From Tardibacter chloracetimidivorans (GTDB taxonomy: Bacteria; Pseudomonadota; Alphaproteobacteria; Sphingomonadales; Sphingomonadaceae), in contig NZ_CP018221.1 of assembly GCF_001890385.1 (NCBI RefSeq), positions 1,227,501 to 1,291,500 of the forward strand: a stretch of 64,000 bases of DNA, in the 5' to 3' direction. Positions 1 to 7,382 of the stretch are shown one piece after another; position 1 is the first letter of the stretch; every line of letters begins with the position of its first letter. Under the pieces are notes generated by a model. That model did not search any database, was not told the origin of the DNA, and saw nothing but the letters and a program-made list of their open reading frames with translations. The position numbers and the translations under genes were made by a program.

Positions 1-740
1 CGGGCACCGGCAAGACGGTGCTTGCGCATGAGATCGCGGCCACCGTCGGCGCACCGCTGATCGAATGGCACGTCAAATCCACCACCAAGGCGCAGCAGGG
101 CCTTTACGAATATGACGCCGTCGCCCGCCTTCGCGACAGCCAGCTGGGCGACGAGCGCGTTCACGACATCGCCAATTACATCCGGCGCGGCAAGCTGTGG
201 GAAGCCTTCACCTCCCCCACCCTGCCCGTGCTGCTGATCGACGAGATCGACAAGGCCGACATCGAGTTTCCTAACGACCTGCTGCAGGAACTCGACCGCA
301 TGGAGTTCCATGTCTACGAGACCGGCGAGACGGTGAAGGCGGCCGAGCGGCCGATCGTCGTCATCACGTCGAACAACGAGAAGGAACTGCCCGACGCATT
401 TCTGCGGCGCTGCTTTTTCCACTACATCAAGTTTCCCGACCGGGAGACGATGCAGGCGATCATCGACGTTCACTTCCCCGGCATCCAGAAGATGCTGGTC
501 GCAAAGGCGCTCGACGTCTTCTACGAGCTTCGCGACGTTCCGGGACTCAAGAAAAAGCCTTCGACCTCGGAACTGCTCGACTGGCTGAAGCTGCTGCTGC
601 ACGAGGACATGCCGCTGGAGGTTCTGCAATCGCAGGATCCGAAAAAGGCGATTCCGCCCCTGCACGGCGCGCTTCTGAAGAATGAGCAGGACGTCATGCT
701 GTTCGAGCGGCTGGCCTTTCTCAACCGCCGGGGCGGCTGA
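1..740 (+). CDS. MoxR-type AAA+ ATPase (5' end cut by window)
   Basis: Only the C-terminal part (245 codons from nt 3) is present. The window opens inside Walker A (GTGKT, nt 3-17), followed by Walker B 'LLIDEIDKAD' (about nt 232-261), a sensor-1 region 'VITSNNEKEL' and the arginine-rich 'DAFLRRCFFHY'. This is the MoxR arrangement. MoxR ATPases usually act as chaperone-like remodellers together with VWA-domain partners, and a CoxE-like VWA gene lies at 2267-3442 on the same strand. The two are separated by an antisense transducer gene, so co-transcription is not direct. The protein looks cytosolic. Family assignment is firm; the substrate is unknown. Confidence 0.9.
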   Translation, partial: GTGKTVLAHEIAATVGAPLIEWHVKSTTKAQQGLYEYDAVARLRDSQLGDERVHDIANYIRRGKLWEAFTSPTLPVLLIDEIDKADIEFPNDLLQELDRMEFHVYETGETVKAAERPIVVITSNNEKELPDAFLRRCFFHYIKFPDRETMQAIIDVHFPGIQKMLVAKALDVFYELRDVPGLKKKPSTSELLDWLKLLLHEDMPLEVLQSQDPKKAIPPLHGALLKNEQDVMLFERLAFLNRRGG

Positions 741-748
741 TCCTCTGA

Positions 749-2164
749 TCAGATCAGATAGCCAAGTTCGTAAAGGCCCCACTGCCTGCCGCTGAACATC
801 AGCGGCACGAACACCGAACGAAGCGCCCGATAGCGCCCCTCGCCGAAATCCTGGCGATAAGTGAAGAGGAAATAGTCGCCCTCGCTGTCCAGCGCGGCGC
901 GCGTGGATGAATCCATGAAGATGCAGCGGTTGCGGCTGTAGAGGTGGTTTTCCTCCTCGTCCTCGCCCTGCGGCTGGCTGCGCTCGCTGATATGGGTGGG
1001 CAGAAAGCCGTTCATGTCGATCATGCAGCAGCCGACGATCGACGCGCGCGCCGCCGTCTGGCGGTCCAGAACCGGGCGCAACATCCGGTCGGCAAAGGGC
1101 ACGAGGCCCGTCATGTACTTTCGCGGCTCATGCCCCGGCAACGGCACATAGCTGGTATCGAACAGCTGGCCGAGTTGAAGTTCGCCCGTAGCGAGCGCCG
1201 TCTCGACGATCGCCCGCACCTCCTCCGCGCCGACAAGCGCAAGCTCGATATAGGGCGTGTCGGGCGTCCTGATGCCGCTATGGGCGACCCTGTCGAGCAT
1301 GCGGTTTGACAGCAACTCGAGCGCGTTCAGCCTTTCCTGGGCGTCGCCAAGGCTCTGCACATGCGCTTCGGCCGAGCATGCGAAGGTTTCGAGCCCGCCC
1401 TGCACGCATTCCACGGCCACCCGACTTGCATCCACCCGTTCCGCGACCCGCGCGGTGCGGTGCTCGAACTGACGGACGAACTGGGAAATCACTTCAAGCG
1501 CGCTGGTCACCTCCGACGCGCCGGTCCGCGCTTCCTGCCCCAGGGTGATGCCGGTCTTCAGATTCTCGATGATCGCCACGGCCTCGTCGTTCAGGAGGCG
1601 GATGCGCCGGTCGATATCACCGGTGACGGCGCGCGTGTCCTGCGCAAGCTTCTTCACTTCGCCGGCGACCACCCGGAAACCGCGTCCCGCCTCGCCCGCG
1701 CGGGCGGCCTCGATGGTCGCGTTGAGCGCCAGATAATCGGTCTGCCGGGCCAGCGCGTCGATGGTGCCGGACAGGGTGCCGACCAGGCCAAGCGCCTCGC
1801 CAAGCGCATTCAGCCGATGGTCCAGCCCCACCACCAGATCAATCATGCCGTTCACCGAATCCATTGCCCGTTCGATCACCGCATGGCTGGACGCGATCGA
1901 CTGCTGCGCCTGGTTGGCGAATGCCTGCGCATCCAGCGTAGCGTCGGCGACATCCTGCTGCCCGTCCAGAAGCTCGGCCGAGGTGGCGCGCAGGCGCGAC
2001 AGCAGGACGGTGTTGGCACGGATGCGTTCGGCCACCCGGTTCACATGTCCGGCCACATCGCTGCATTCGATTGCGAACTGGCCGCAGGCTTCTCCCACGG
2101 CCGCCAAGGGGTCAAGTGCGTCTTCCTGCGCCCCCACGATCATCGCATGTCCCGGCTGCATCAT
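749..2164 (-). CDS. Soluble methyl-accepting chemotaxis-type transducer with C-terminal sensor
   Basis: 471 aa with no membrane segment, so probably cytosolic. Residues about 1-290 are helical, with the MCP hairpin-tip signature 'NATIEAARAGEAGRGF' followed by 'VVAGEVKKLAQDT'. This region should contact CheA/CheW-type partners. Residues about 300-471 form a separate globular domain ('MIDMNGFLPTHISERS', 'FTYRQDFGEGRY', 'GRQWGLYELGYLI') resembling the Cache/PAS-like sensor tails of alphaproteobacterial transducers. The order signalling-then-sensor is the reverse of a classical membrane MCP. It is transcribed antisense between the MoxR and VWA genes. No che genes are in this window, so its pathway is unknown. 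The start could also be Met2 or Met8. Confidence 0.85.
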   Translation of the reverse strand: MMQPGHAMIVGAQEDALDPLAAVGEACGQFAIECSDVAGHVNRVAERIRANTVLLSRLRATSAELLDGQQDVADATLDAQAFANQAQQSIASSHAVIERAMDSVNGMIDLVVGLDHRLNALGEALGLVGTLSGTIDALARQTDYLALNATIEAARAGEAGRGFRVVAGEVKKLAQDTRAVTGDIDRRIRLLNDEAVAIIENLKTGITLGQEARTGASEVTSALEVISQFVRQFEHRTARVAERVDASRVAVECVQGGLETFACSAEAHVQSLGDAQERLNALELLSNRMLDRVAHSGIRTPDTPYIELALVGAEEVRAIVETALATGELQLGQLFDTSYVPLPGHEPRKYMTGLVPFADRMLRPVLDRQTAARASIVGCCMIDMNGFLPTHISERSQPQGEDEEENHLYSRNRCIFMDSSTRAALDSEGDYFLFTYRQDFGEGRYRALRSVFVPLMFSGRQWGLYELGYLI

Positions 2165-2266
2165 CCCACGTTAACCACGGTTGGTTAATGAATGCTGCAA
2201 TGCCACAGAAAATGTTGCAAGCGCGAAACGCTGGCCCTCGCGCGGGTGCGGCTCTAGAGTGGCCTG

Positions 2267-3442
2267 ATGTTTACGTCATTTGTAGATGAATTGCGCCGCG
2301 CAGGCATTCCGGCATCGCTGAAGGAGCATCTCGTGCTGCTCGATGCGATGAAGCACGGCGTCATCCCCGCCCGGGTGGAAGACTTTTACTATCTGTCGCG
2401 GACGACCTTCGTGAAGGACGAAAGCCTGCTGGACCGCTTCGACCAGGTGTTCGCCAAGGTTTTCAAAGGGCTGGAGGGAAATCCGGACGGCGAAGAGGCC
2501 GAGTTGCCCGAGGAATGGCTGAAGGCCATCGCCGAGAAATATCTGTCGCCCGAGGAGATGGAAAAGATCAAGGCGCTCGGCTGGGACGAGGTGATGGAGA
2601 CGCTGAAAAAGCGGCTGGAAGAGCAGAAGGAGCAGCATCACGGCGGCAACAAATGGATCGGCACCGGGGGCACATCGCCGTTCGGGAACAGCGGCTACAA
2701 TCCCGCAGGTGTCCGCATAGGCGGAAAAGGCAAGCATGGCCGCGCGATCAAGGTCTGGGACAAGCGCGAGTTCAGGAACCTGGACAACACGGTGGAGCTT
2801 GGCATCCGCAACATCAAGGTGGCGCTTCGCCGCCTGCGCCGTTTCGCGCGCGAGGGCGCGGCCGACGAGCTTGACCTGGACGCCACGATCAGGGGTACGG
2901 CCCGACAAGGCTGGCTGGATATCGTGATGCGGCCGGAACGGCACAACGCGGTCAAGCTGCTGCTGTTCCTGGATGTCGGCGGATCAATGGACCCGCATAT
3001 CAGGCTGTGCGAGGAACTGTTCTCCGCCGCCACCAGCGAGTTCAAGCATCTGGAGTTCTTCTATTTCCACAACTGCCCCTATGAGGGCGTGTGGAAGGAC
3101 AACAGCCGCCGCTTCACCGCCAGAACGCCGACGATGGACGTGCTCCACAAGTTCAGCGCCGACTATAAGCTGGTGTTCGTCGGCGATGCATCGATGAGCC
3201 CCTATGAAATCGTGCAGAAGGGCGGATCGGTCGAACATTTCAACGAGGAGCCGGGCGCCGTCTGGATGAAGCGCCTGACCGAAGTCTATCATGCGGCGGT
3301 CTGGCTTAACCCCATTCCGAAAGCGCACTGGGGCTATAGCGAATCGAATCGGCTCATCCGCGAACTGATGGACGAGCGGATGTATCCGCTGACGCTCGAT
3401 GGGCTGGATGAGGCGATGCGCGAACTGACGCGCAAGCATTAG
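2267..3442 (+). CDS. VWA domain-containing CoxE-like protein
   Basis: 391 aa. Residues about 1-150 form the helical N-terminal region typical of CoxE-like proteins, followed by a Gly-rich segment ('SPFGNSGYNPAGVR'). A von Willebrand A domain starts near residue 225 with a MIDAS-like 'LFLDVGGSMDPH' and continues through 'LVFVGDASMSPYE'. Such proteins pair with MoxR ATPases in maturation or remodelling of target complexes; the MoxR gene ends at nt 740 on the same strand. No cox (carbon monoxide dehydrogenase) genes are visible, so the target is not known. There are no signal peptide or membrane segments. Confidence 0.88.
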   Translation: MFTSFVDELRRAGIPASLKEHLVLLDAMKHGVIPARVEDFYYLSRTTFVKDESLLDRFDQVFAKVFKGLEGNPDGEEAELPEEWLKAIAEKYLSPEEMEKIKALGWDEVMETLKKRLEEQKEQHHGGNKWIGTGGTSPFGNSGYNPAGVRIGGKGKHGRAIKVWDKREFRNLDNTVELGIRNIKVALRRLRRFAREGAADELDLDATIRGTARQGWLDIVMRPERHNAVKLLLFLDVGGSMDPHIRLCEELFSAATSEFKHLEFFYFHNCPYEGVWKDNSRRFTARTPTMDVLHKFSADYKLVFVGDASMSPYEIVQKGGSVEHFNEEPGAVWMKRLTEVYHAAVWLNPIPKAHWGYSESNRLIRELMDERMYPLTLDGLDEAMRELTRKH

Positions 3443-3453
3443 AAAAGCGCAAT

Positions 3454-3633
3454 TCAGGCGGGCGACGGCATGGTCCAGATCACCACATTGGCGATGAGGA
3501 CGGCCGCGACCAGAAGCATCAGCCCGGCGCGTTTCCAGTCCTTTCGGGCAAGCCCCAAATACAGCCCGCCGCCGACCAGCGCGAATGAAGCGATCATGGC
3601 GATGGAATAGGCGAGCGAGGAAAATGACGTCAT
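3454..3633 (-). CDS. Small membrane protein (59 aa)
   Basis: A 60-codon frame starts at an ATG preceded by the weak Shine-Dalgarno sequence GAGAAG and ends in TGA. The product begins MTSFSSLAYSIAM and has two hydrophobic stretches (about residues 8-27, 'AMIASFALVGGGLYLGL', and 36-53, 'GLMLLVAAVLIANVVIW') separated by the basic loop 'ARKDWKRA'. That pattern fits a two-pass inner-membrane protein with positive charges in the loop. It lies between the VWA gene and glpD on the opposite strand to both. Short membrane proteins like this are often conserved in sphingomonads, but I do not recognise a named family and suggest no function. Confidence 0.6.
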   Translation of the reverse strand: MTSFSSLAYSIAMIASFALVGGGLYLGLARKDWKRAGLMLLVAAVLIANVVIWTMPSPA

Positions 3634-3673
3634 GACGCTTCTCTAAGCGAGTTTTGCCAATTAGCTAGTAACA

Positions 3674-5179
3674 ATGGGTTCGGGGGATTCGTTCGACATC
3701 TTTGTTATCGGCGGCGGCATCAACGGCGCCGCCATCGCCCGGGACGCCGCCGGACGCGGGCTGAGCGTTGGCCTGGCTGAACGCGGCGATTTTGGCGGCG
3801 GCACGTCGTCGGCTTCCACCAAGCTGCTGCACGGCGGGCTTCGCTATCTGGAGTTCGGCGATTTCGGCCTGGTCAAAAAGGCGCTGAACGAACGGTCCGT
3901 CATCTTCGATTCGGCACCGCATCTGGCCTGGCCGATGCCTTTCGTCATTCCCCGCATGCGCGACGCTCGGCCGGAATGGCAGATCCGCCTCGCGCTGCTG
4001 CTCTACGACCATCTGGGCGACCGGGGCGGCATGGCGAAGAGCCGTACTATCAGGCTGCGGCAGGACCGGGCGGGACGCGGGCTGGACCCCGGCATCTTCA
4101 AGGGCTGGCGCTATTGGGACGGCTGGATCGACGACGCGCGAATGGTGATCGCCCTGTTGCGCGACGCCGAGGCGCGCGGCGCGACCCTATTCCCGCGCAT
4201 TGCGGCGACCCATGCGGAGCGCGCGGGCGGCGGCTGGCGGATCACCCTTTCGGACGAGCGGACGGTGGAGGCCCGCCACCTCGTCAACGCCACCGGGCCA
4301 TGGGCGGAAAGGACCGCGCGTGAGATCATGCAGGTGGAAGACCTGCCCGCGCTCCGCCTCGTTCAGGGCAGCCACATCGTCGTCGAACGGCCTACTTCGG
4401 CCGAGGATGCGCTGATGATCCAGCAGCCGGACAAGCGCGTCGTTTTCATGGTGCCGCTGGGCGACGAACATCTGATGATCGGCACCACCGAAACGCCGCT
4501 TTCCGCAATGCCCGCAACGCCAAGCCCGACGCGGGATGAAATCGTCTATCTGCTGATGGCCGCCAATCAGGTGCTGGCAAAGCCGATCGCCGTCGCCGAC
4601 ATCGTCCACACCGTCGCAGGGGTGCGGCCGCTGGTGGTGGACCCCGGCAAGGACGCGCGCGAGACAAGCCGCGACTGGCGGCTTCACATGCATGAGGCGG
4701 GCGACGCACTGACCGTCGTCGGCGGCAAGATCACCACTCACCGGCTGCTGGCCGAGGACGTGCTCGCCCGGCTTCAGCCGTCGACAAAACCCTGGACTGC
4801 GGGCGAGACCCTTCCGGGCGGCGATTTCCAGCCGCGGCCGGGCGAACGCAACCGCGACGCCCATGCCCGTTGGCTGGAGGGCCTGCCCCGCCGCTTTTCG
4901 GATTACGACCCGGCGATCGTGCGGCGGTTCGCCCGGCGGTTCGGGCGCGAGGCGGAGCAGATGCTGACCGACGGCATCGGCGCTGAAACGGCAGGGCTGT
5001 TCGAAGCCGAACTTCGCCACTTCGTGACGAGGGAATGGGCGGCGACGGCCGACGACATATTGTGGCGGCGAACAAGGGTAGGCATTTCCGCCTCGCCGAA
5101 CGCCGAGCGGGATATCGACCACTGGATTTCCCGCTTCACGCTTGAAGCGGCAGGCCCCGGCAAGCGTCGGAAAAGCTGA
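3674..5179 (+). CDS. glpD: Aerobic glycerol-3-phosphate dehydrogenase
   Basis: 501 aa. The N-terminal FAD-binding fold 'FVIGGGINGAAIARDAAG' is followed by the family signature region 'STKLLHGGLRYLEFGDFGL'. The C-terminal part is the helical DAO_C-type domain. The enzyme oxidises sn-glycerol 3-phosphate to dihydroxyacetone phosphate at the inner membrane and passes electrons to ubiquinone. Its length matches the family (about 500 aa). No glpF or glpK is nearby, so it appears to be a stand-alone housekeeping copy for phospholipid-derived glycerol phosphate. The ATG start is the first in frame and leaves the dinucleotide fold near the N-terminus. Confidence 0.95.
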   Translation: MGSGDSFDIFVIGGGINGAAIARDAAGRGLSVGLAERGDFGGGTSSASTKLLHGGLRYLEFGDFGLVKKALNERSVIFDSAPHLAWPMPFVIPRMRDARPEWQIRLALLLYDHLGDRGGMAKSRTIRLRQDRAGRGLDPGIFKGWRYWDGWIDDARMVIALLRDAEARGATLFPRIAATHAERAGGGWRITLSDERTVEARHLVNATGPWAERTAREIMQVEDLPALRLVQGSHIVVERPTSAEDALMIQQPDKRVVFMVPLGDEHLMIGTTETPLSAMPATPSPTRDEIVYLLMAANQVLAKPIAVADIVHTVAGVRPLVVDPGKDARETSRDWRLHMHEAGDALTVVGGKITTHRLLAEDVLARLQPSTKPWTAGETLPGGDFQPRPGERNRDAHARWLEGLPRRFSDYDPAIVRRFARRFGREAEQMLTDGIGAETAGLFEAELRHFVTREWAATADDILWRRTRVGISASPNAERDIDHWISRFTLEAAGPGKRRKS

Positions 5180-5251
5180 CACTCCGCACCCATGACTCGA
5201 ACGCGGCCACGCAAATCCGCCACTGGTCTGAAACTTGCTTGATTTAGAGCG

Positions 5252-5506
5252 ATGTTCAGACGCTTTCTCAGATTGTTCCAGATCCGCACACGCCTTGAAG
5301 CCTGCGCGGTGATCTATGCGCTGGCGCTTGGCGCAGTCGAACGCGGCGCTCATTATCTCACCTCCTATCCCGGCCTGCCGGGCTATCTGCTGTTCGCCGC
5401 CTGCCTGTGCGCGGTCTTCATGGGCGGCGGCAAGATTCTGGATGCGGTGCGGCATTTCCAGGAGCGGGAAGCCGCGAAGGACGAAACAGTCCAGCCGACC
5501 GGGTAA
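5252..5506 (+). CDS. Small membrane protein (84 aa)
   Basis: Product MFRRFLRLFQIRTRLEAC..., with hydrophobic segments 'AVIYALALGAVERGA' and 'YLLFAACLCAVFMGGG' and a charged tail ('FQEREAAKDE'). The basic N-terminus followed by two hydrophobic helices fits a small inner-membrane protein. It is separated from glpD by about 70 bp and followed within 65 bp by another short gene. I do not recognise a family with a known role. The frame is long, has sphingomonad-like codon use and does not overlap another gene, so it is probably real. Confidence 0.6.
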   Translation: MFRRFLRLFQIRTRLEACAVIYALALGAVERGAHYLTSYPGLPGYLLFAACLCAVFMGGGKILDAVRHFQEREAAKDETVQPTG

Positions 5507-5570
5507 CGGCCTGTTAACCTGAACATCGGACACTTCCCCCGGCGCAAGGAACCGCCGTGGAGGACGTCGC

Positions 5571-5813
5571 ATGGCCGAAATCGATCAGACGCTCGCCAAT
5601 GTGGAAAAGGCGATCATGCCAACCATCGCGTCGATGCTGGATGCATTGATCGATTCGGCCCAGGGCGCACGTCCCGGGATCGACGGGCTTCGCTACGCCA
5701 CCGACATCCGCATGCTGGCGGACCAGGCCCAACGGGCCAGCCGAGAGATCGGCGAACTGATGGTGGCCGCGCATCATCGCAAGATGCAGGCGAGTCACAG
5801 CCGCGCGGCCTGA
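5571..5813 (+). CDS. Hypothetical small helical protein (80 aa)
   Basis: The ATG is preceded by a good Shine-Dalgarno sequence (GGAGG, 7 nt spacer), which supports translation. The product (MAEIDQTLANVEKAIMPTIA...) is soluble, predicted mostly helical, and ends in a short basic tail ('AAHHRKMQASHSRAA'). No cysteines, catalytic motifs or signal peptide are visible. It lies just upstream of the leader of the decarboxylase gene and may share only proximity with it. No function is proposed. Confidence 0.6.
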   Translation: MAEIDQTLANVEKAIMPTIASMLDALIDSAQGARPGIDGLRYATDIRMLADQAQRASREIGELMVAAHHRKMQASHSRAA

Positions 5814-6047
5814 CACCCGCGAATAAAAAGCCGGTTTTTCAACGCATAAAACCAACGGCTCTTCGCGCAAAACCGCGCATGCGAGCGACCTAAGCCACTG
5901 TTTTCCAACAGCAATTCCATTTGACGGCCTGTGGGGGAATCATCTTTACACGCGGGTGTGCAAACCCTATATCGCCAGTCCGCTGCCCCATGGGACTTCC
6001 AACCGCAAGGCAGCTTACTGTCAACTACCCGTTGGAGGTCCCTTGAG
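5814..6047 (+). promoter_or_regulatory. Structured 5' leader of the decarboxylase gene (speF-motif-like candidate)
   Basis: The 234 bp before the decarboxylase carry no convincing gene. Nucleotides 5992-6003 (GGGACTTCCAAC) pair with 6031-6042 (GTTGGAGGTCCC) in a 12 bp stem with one G-U. The 3' arm contains the Shine-Dalgarno GGAGG (6034-6038) that serves the TTG start at 6048. Within the 27 nt loop, GGCAGC (6009-6014) can pair with GCTGCC (5982-5987) upstream, giving a pseudoknot or a competing fold. A conserved 'speF' RNA motif is known upstream of this decarboxylase class in alphaproteobacteria. Membership of that family is an inference from context and structure, not from an alignment. Confidence 0.55.
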
Positions 6048-7241
6048 TTGCACACGCATCATAGCGCGTTGGGGGTAGCTGCTACCCTTCGTCCGGTTCA
6101 GCCGGTCACGCTTGTCCGTCCGCACGCCGCTCGCCGTGCTGCCCGCTTCTTTGTCGAGAAGTTTCCGGGCACGTCGATGTATGCCGTGAAGGCCAATCCG
6201 TCGCCCGAACTTCTGAGGGAGCTTTGGGCGGGCGGAATCACGCATTATGACGTGGCGTCGATCGCCGAGGTGCGCCTTGTCCGCCAGACGCTGGGCGATG
6301 CGGCAACGCTGTGTTTCATGCATCCGGTGAAGGCCGAGGAGGCAATCGCCGAAGCTTATCTCGATCACGGCGTCCGCACCTTCTCGCTCGACAGCCGCGA
6401 AGAGCTGGACAAGATCGTCCGCGCGACCAACGGCGCGACCGACCTGACGCTGTGCGTGCGCCTGCGCGTGTCGTCCGACTATTCCAAGCTCAGCCTTGCA
6501 TCGAAGTTCGGCGTGGGCGTGGACGAAGCGCCCGCGCTGCTGCTCGCCACCCGGCAGGTCGCCGATGCACTTGGCATCTGCTTTCACGTCGGCAGCCAGG
6601 CGATGACGCCGCATGCCTATGGCAATGCGCTGGAGCGCGTGCGCGCGGCGATTGTAGCGGCGGCGGTGACAGTGGATGTCGTCGATGTCGGCGGCGGATT
6701 TCCGTCCGTCTATCCCGGCATGGAGCCGACGGACCTCGAACATTATTTCGACACGATCCACCGGGGCTTCGAGAGCCTGCCGATCAGCTATTCGGCGGAA
6801 CTCTGGGCAGAGCCGGGACGCGCGCTCTGCGCCGAATATTCCAGCGTGCTGGTGCGCGTGGAAAAGCGGCGCGACGATGTGCTCTACATCAACGACGGCG
6901 CCTATGGATCGCTGTTCGATGCCGCGCATGTCGCATGGCGCTTTCCGGTGAAGCTGGTCCGCGAAAAGGAAAGCGCTGCACGACCGCTGAACTTCAGCTT
7001 CTATGGGCCGACCTGCGACGACATGGACCATATGGCGGGGCCGTTCGCCCTGCCCGCCGATGTCCAGGCAGGCGACTATATCGAGGTCGGGATGCTCGGG
7101 GCCTATGGCGCGGCGATGCGCACCGGCTTCAACGGCTTTACCGCAGGCGACACGGTGACCGTCACCGACGAGCCGATGGCGAGCCTCTACATGCCTGCCG
7201 AGCAGCCTTCGACCGTGGTGGAAATCGCCCGCAAGCTGTAA
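6048..7241 (+). CDS. Ornithine/lysine-type PLP decarboxylase (fold type III)
   Basis: 397 aa from a TTG start, chosen because GGAGG lies 9 nt upstream and the frame 5' of it overlaps the structured leader. PLP-binding lysine is in 'MYAVKANPSP' (K48). Further motifs are 'CFHVGSQ', the glycine loop 'VGGGFPSVYPG', the catalytic cysteine in 'YGPTCDDMDH' (C323) and the C-terminal 'LGAYGAAMRTGFNGF'. The enzyme should decarboxylate ornithine to putrescine; some relatives also accept lysine, which gives cadaverine. The next gene downstream is a deoxyhypusine-synthase-like aminobutyl transferase, supporting a polyamine pathway. Expression is probably controlled through the leader. Substrate preference cannot be read from sequence alone. 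Confidence 0.88.
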   Translation: MHTHHSALGVAATLRPVQPVTLVRPHAARRAARFFVEKFPGTSMYAVKANPSPELLRELWAGGITHYDVASIAEVRLVRQTLGDAATLCFMHPVKAEEAIAEAYLDHGVRTFSLDSREELDKIVRATNGATDLTLCVRLRVSSDYSKLSLASKFGVGVDEAPALLLATRQVADALGICFHVGSQAMTPHAYGNALERVRAAIVAAAVTVDVVDVGGGFPSVYPGMEPTDLEHYFDTIHRGFESLPISYSAELWAEPGRALCAEYSSVLVRVEKRRDDVLYINDGAYGSLFDAAHVAWRFPVKLVREKESAARPLNFSFYGPTCDDMDHMAGPFALPADVQAGDYIEVGMLGAYGAAMRTGFNGFTAGDTVTVTDEPMASLYMPAEQPSTVVEIARKL

Positions 7242-7277
7242 CAGCACGCGGATAGAAACGGATCGATTCACGCACTT

Positions 7278-7345
7278 CGTCATTCCGGCGATAGCTGGAA
7301 TCCATTCTGCTTCGGCATGGACTCCGGACTTCACCGGGGTGCGGG
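7278..7345. repeat. Degenerate copy of the GTCATTCC... palindromic repeat
   Basis: It starts CGTCATTCCGGCGATAGC and continues 'TGGAATCCATTC', with a decayed right arm around 'ATGGACTCCGGACTTCACC'. The layout matches the better-preserved elements at 27232-27347 and 30001-30116 (CGTCATTCCCGCGAAGGCGG...GGAATCCAT), but it is shorter and has several mismatches. It lies in the 141 bp between the decarboxylase and the deoxyhypusine-synthase-like gene, so it could affect their joint transcript through a hairpin. Confidence 0.5.
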
Positions 7346-7382
7346 TGAATTGATCGGAACCGAACTGATTCTGGAGTTTGAA

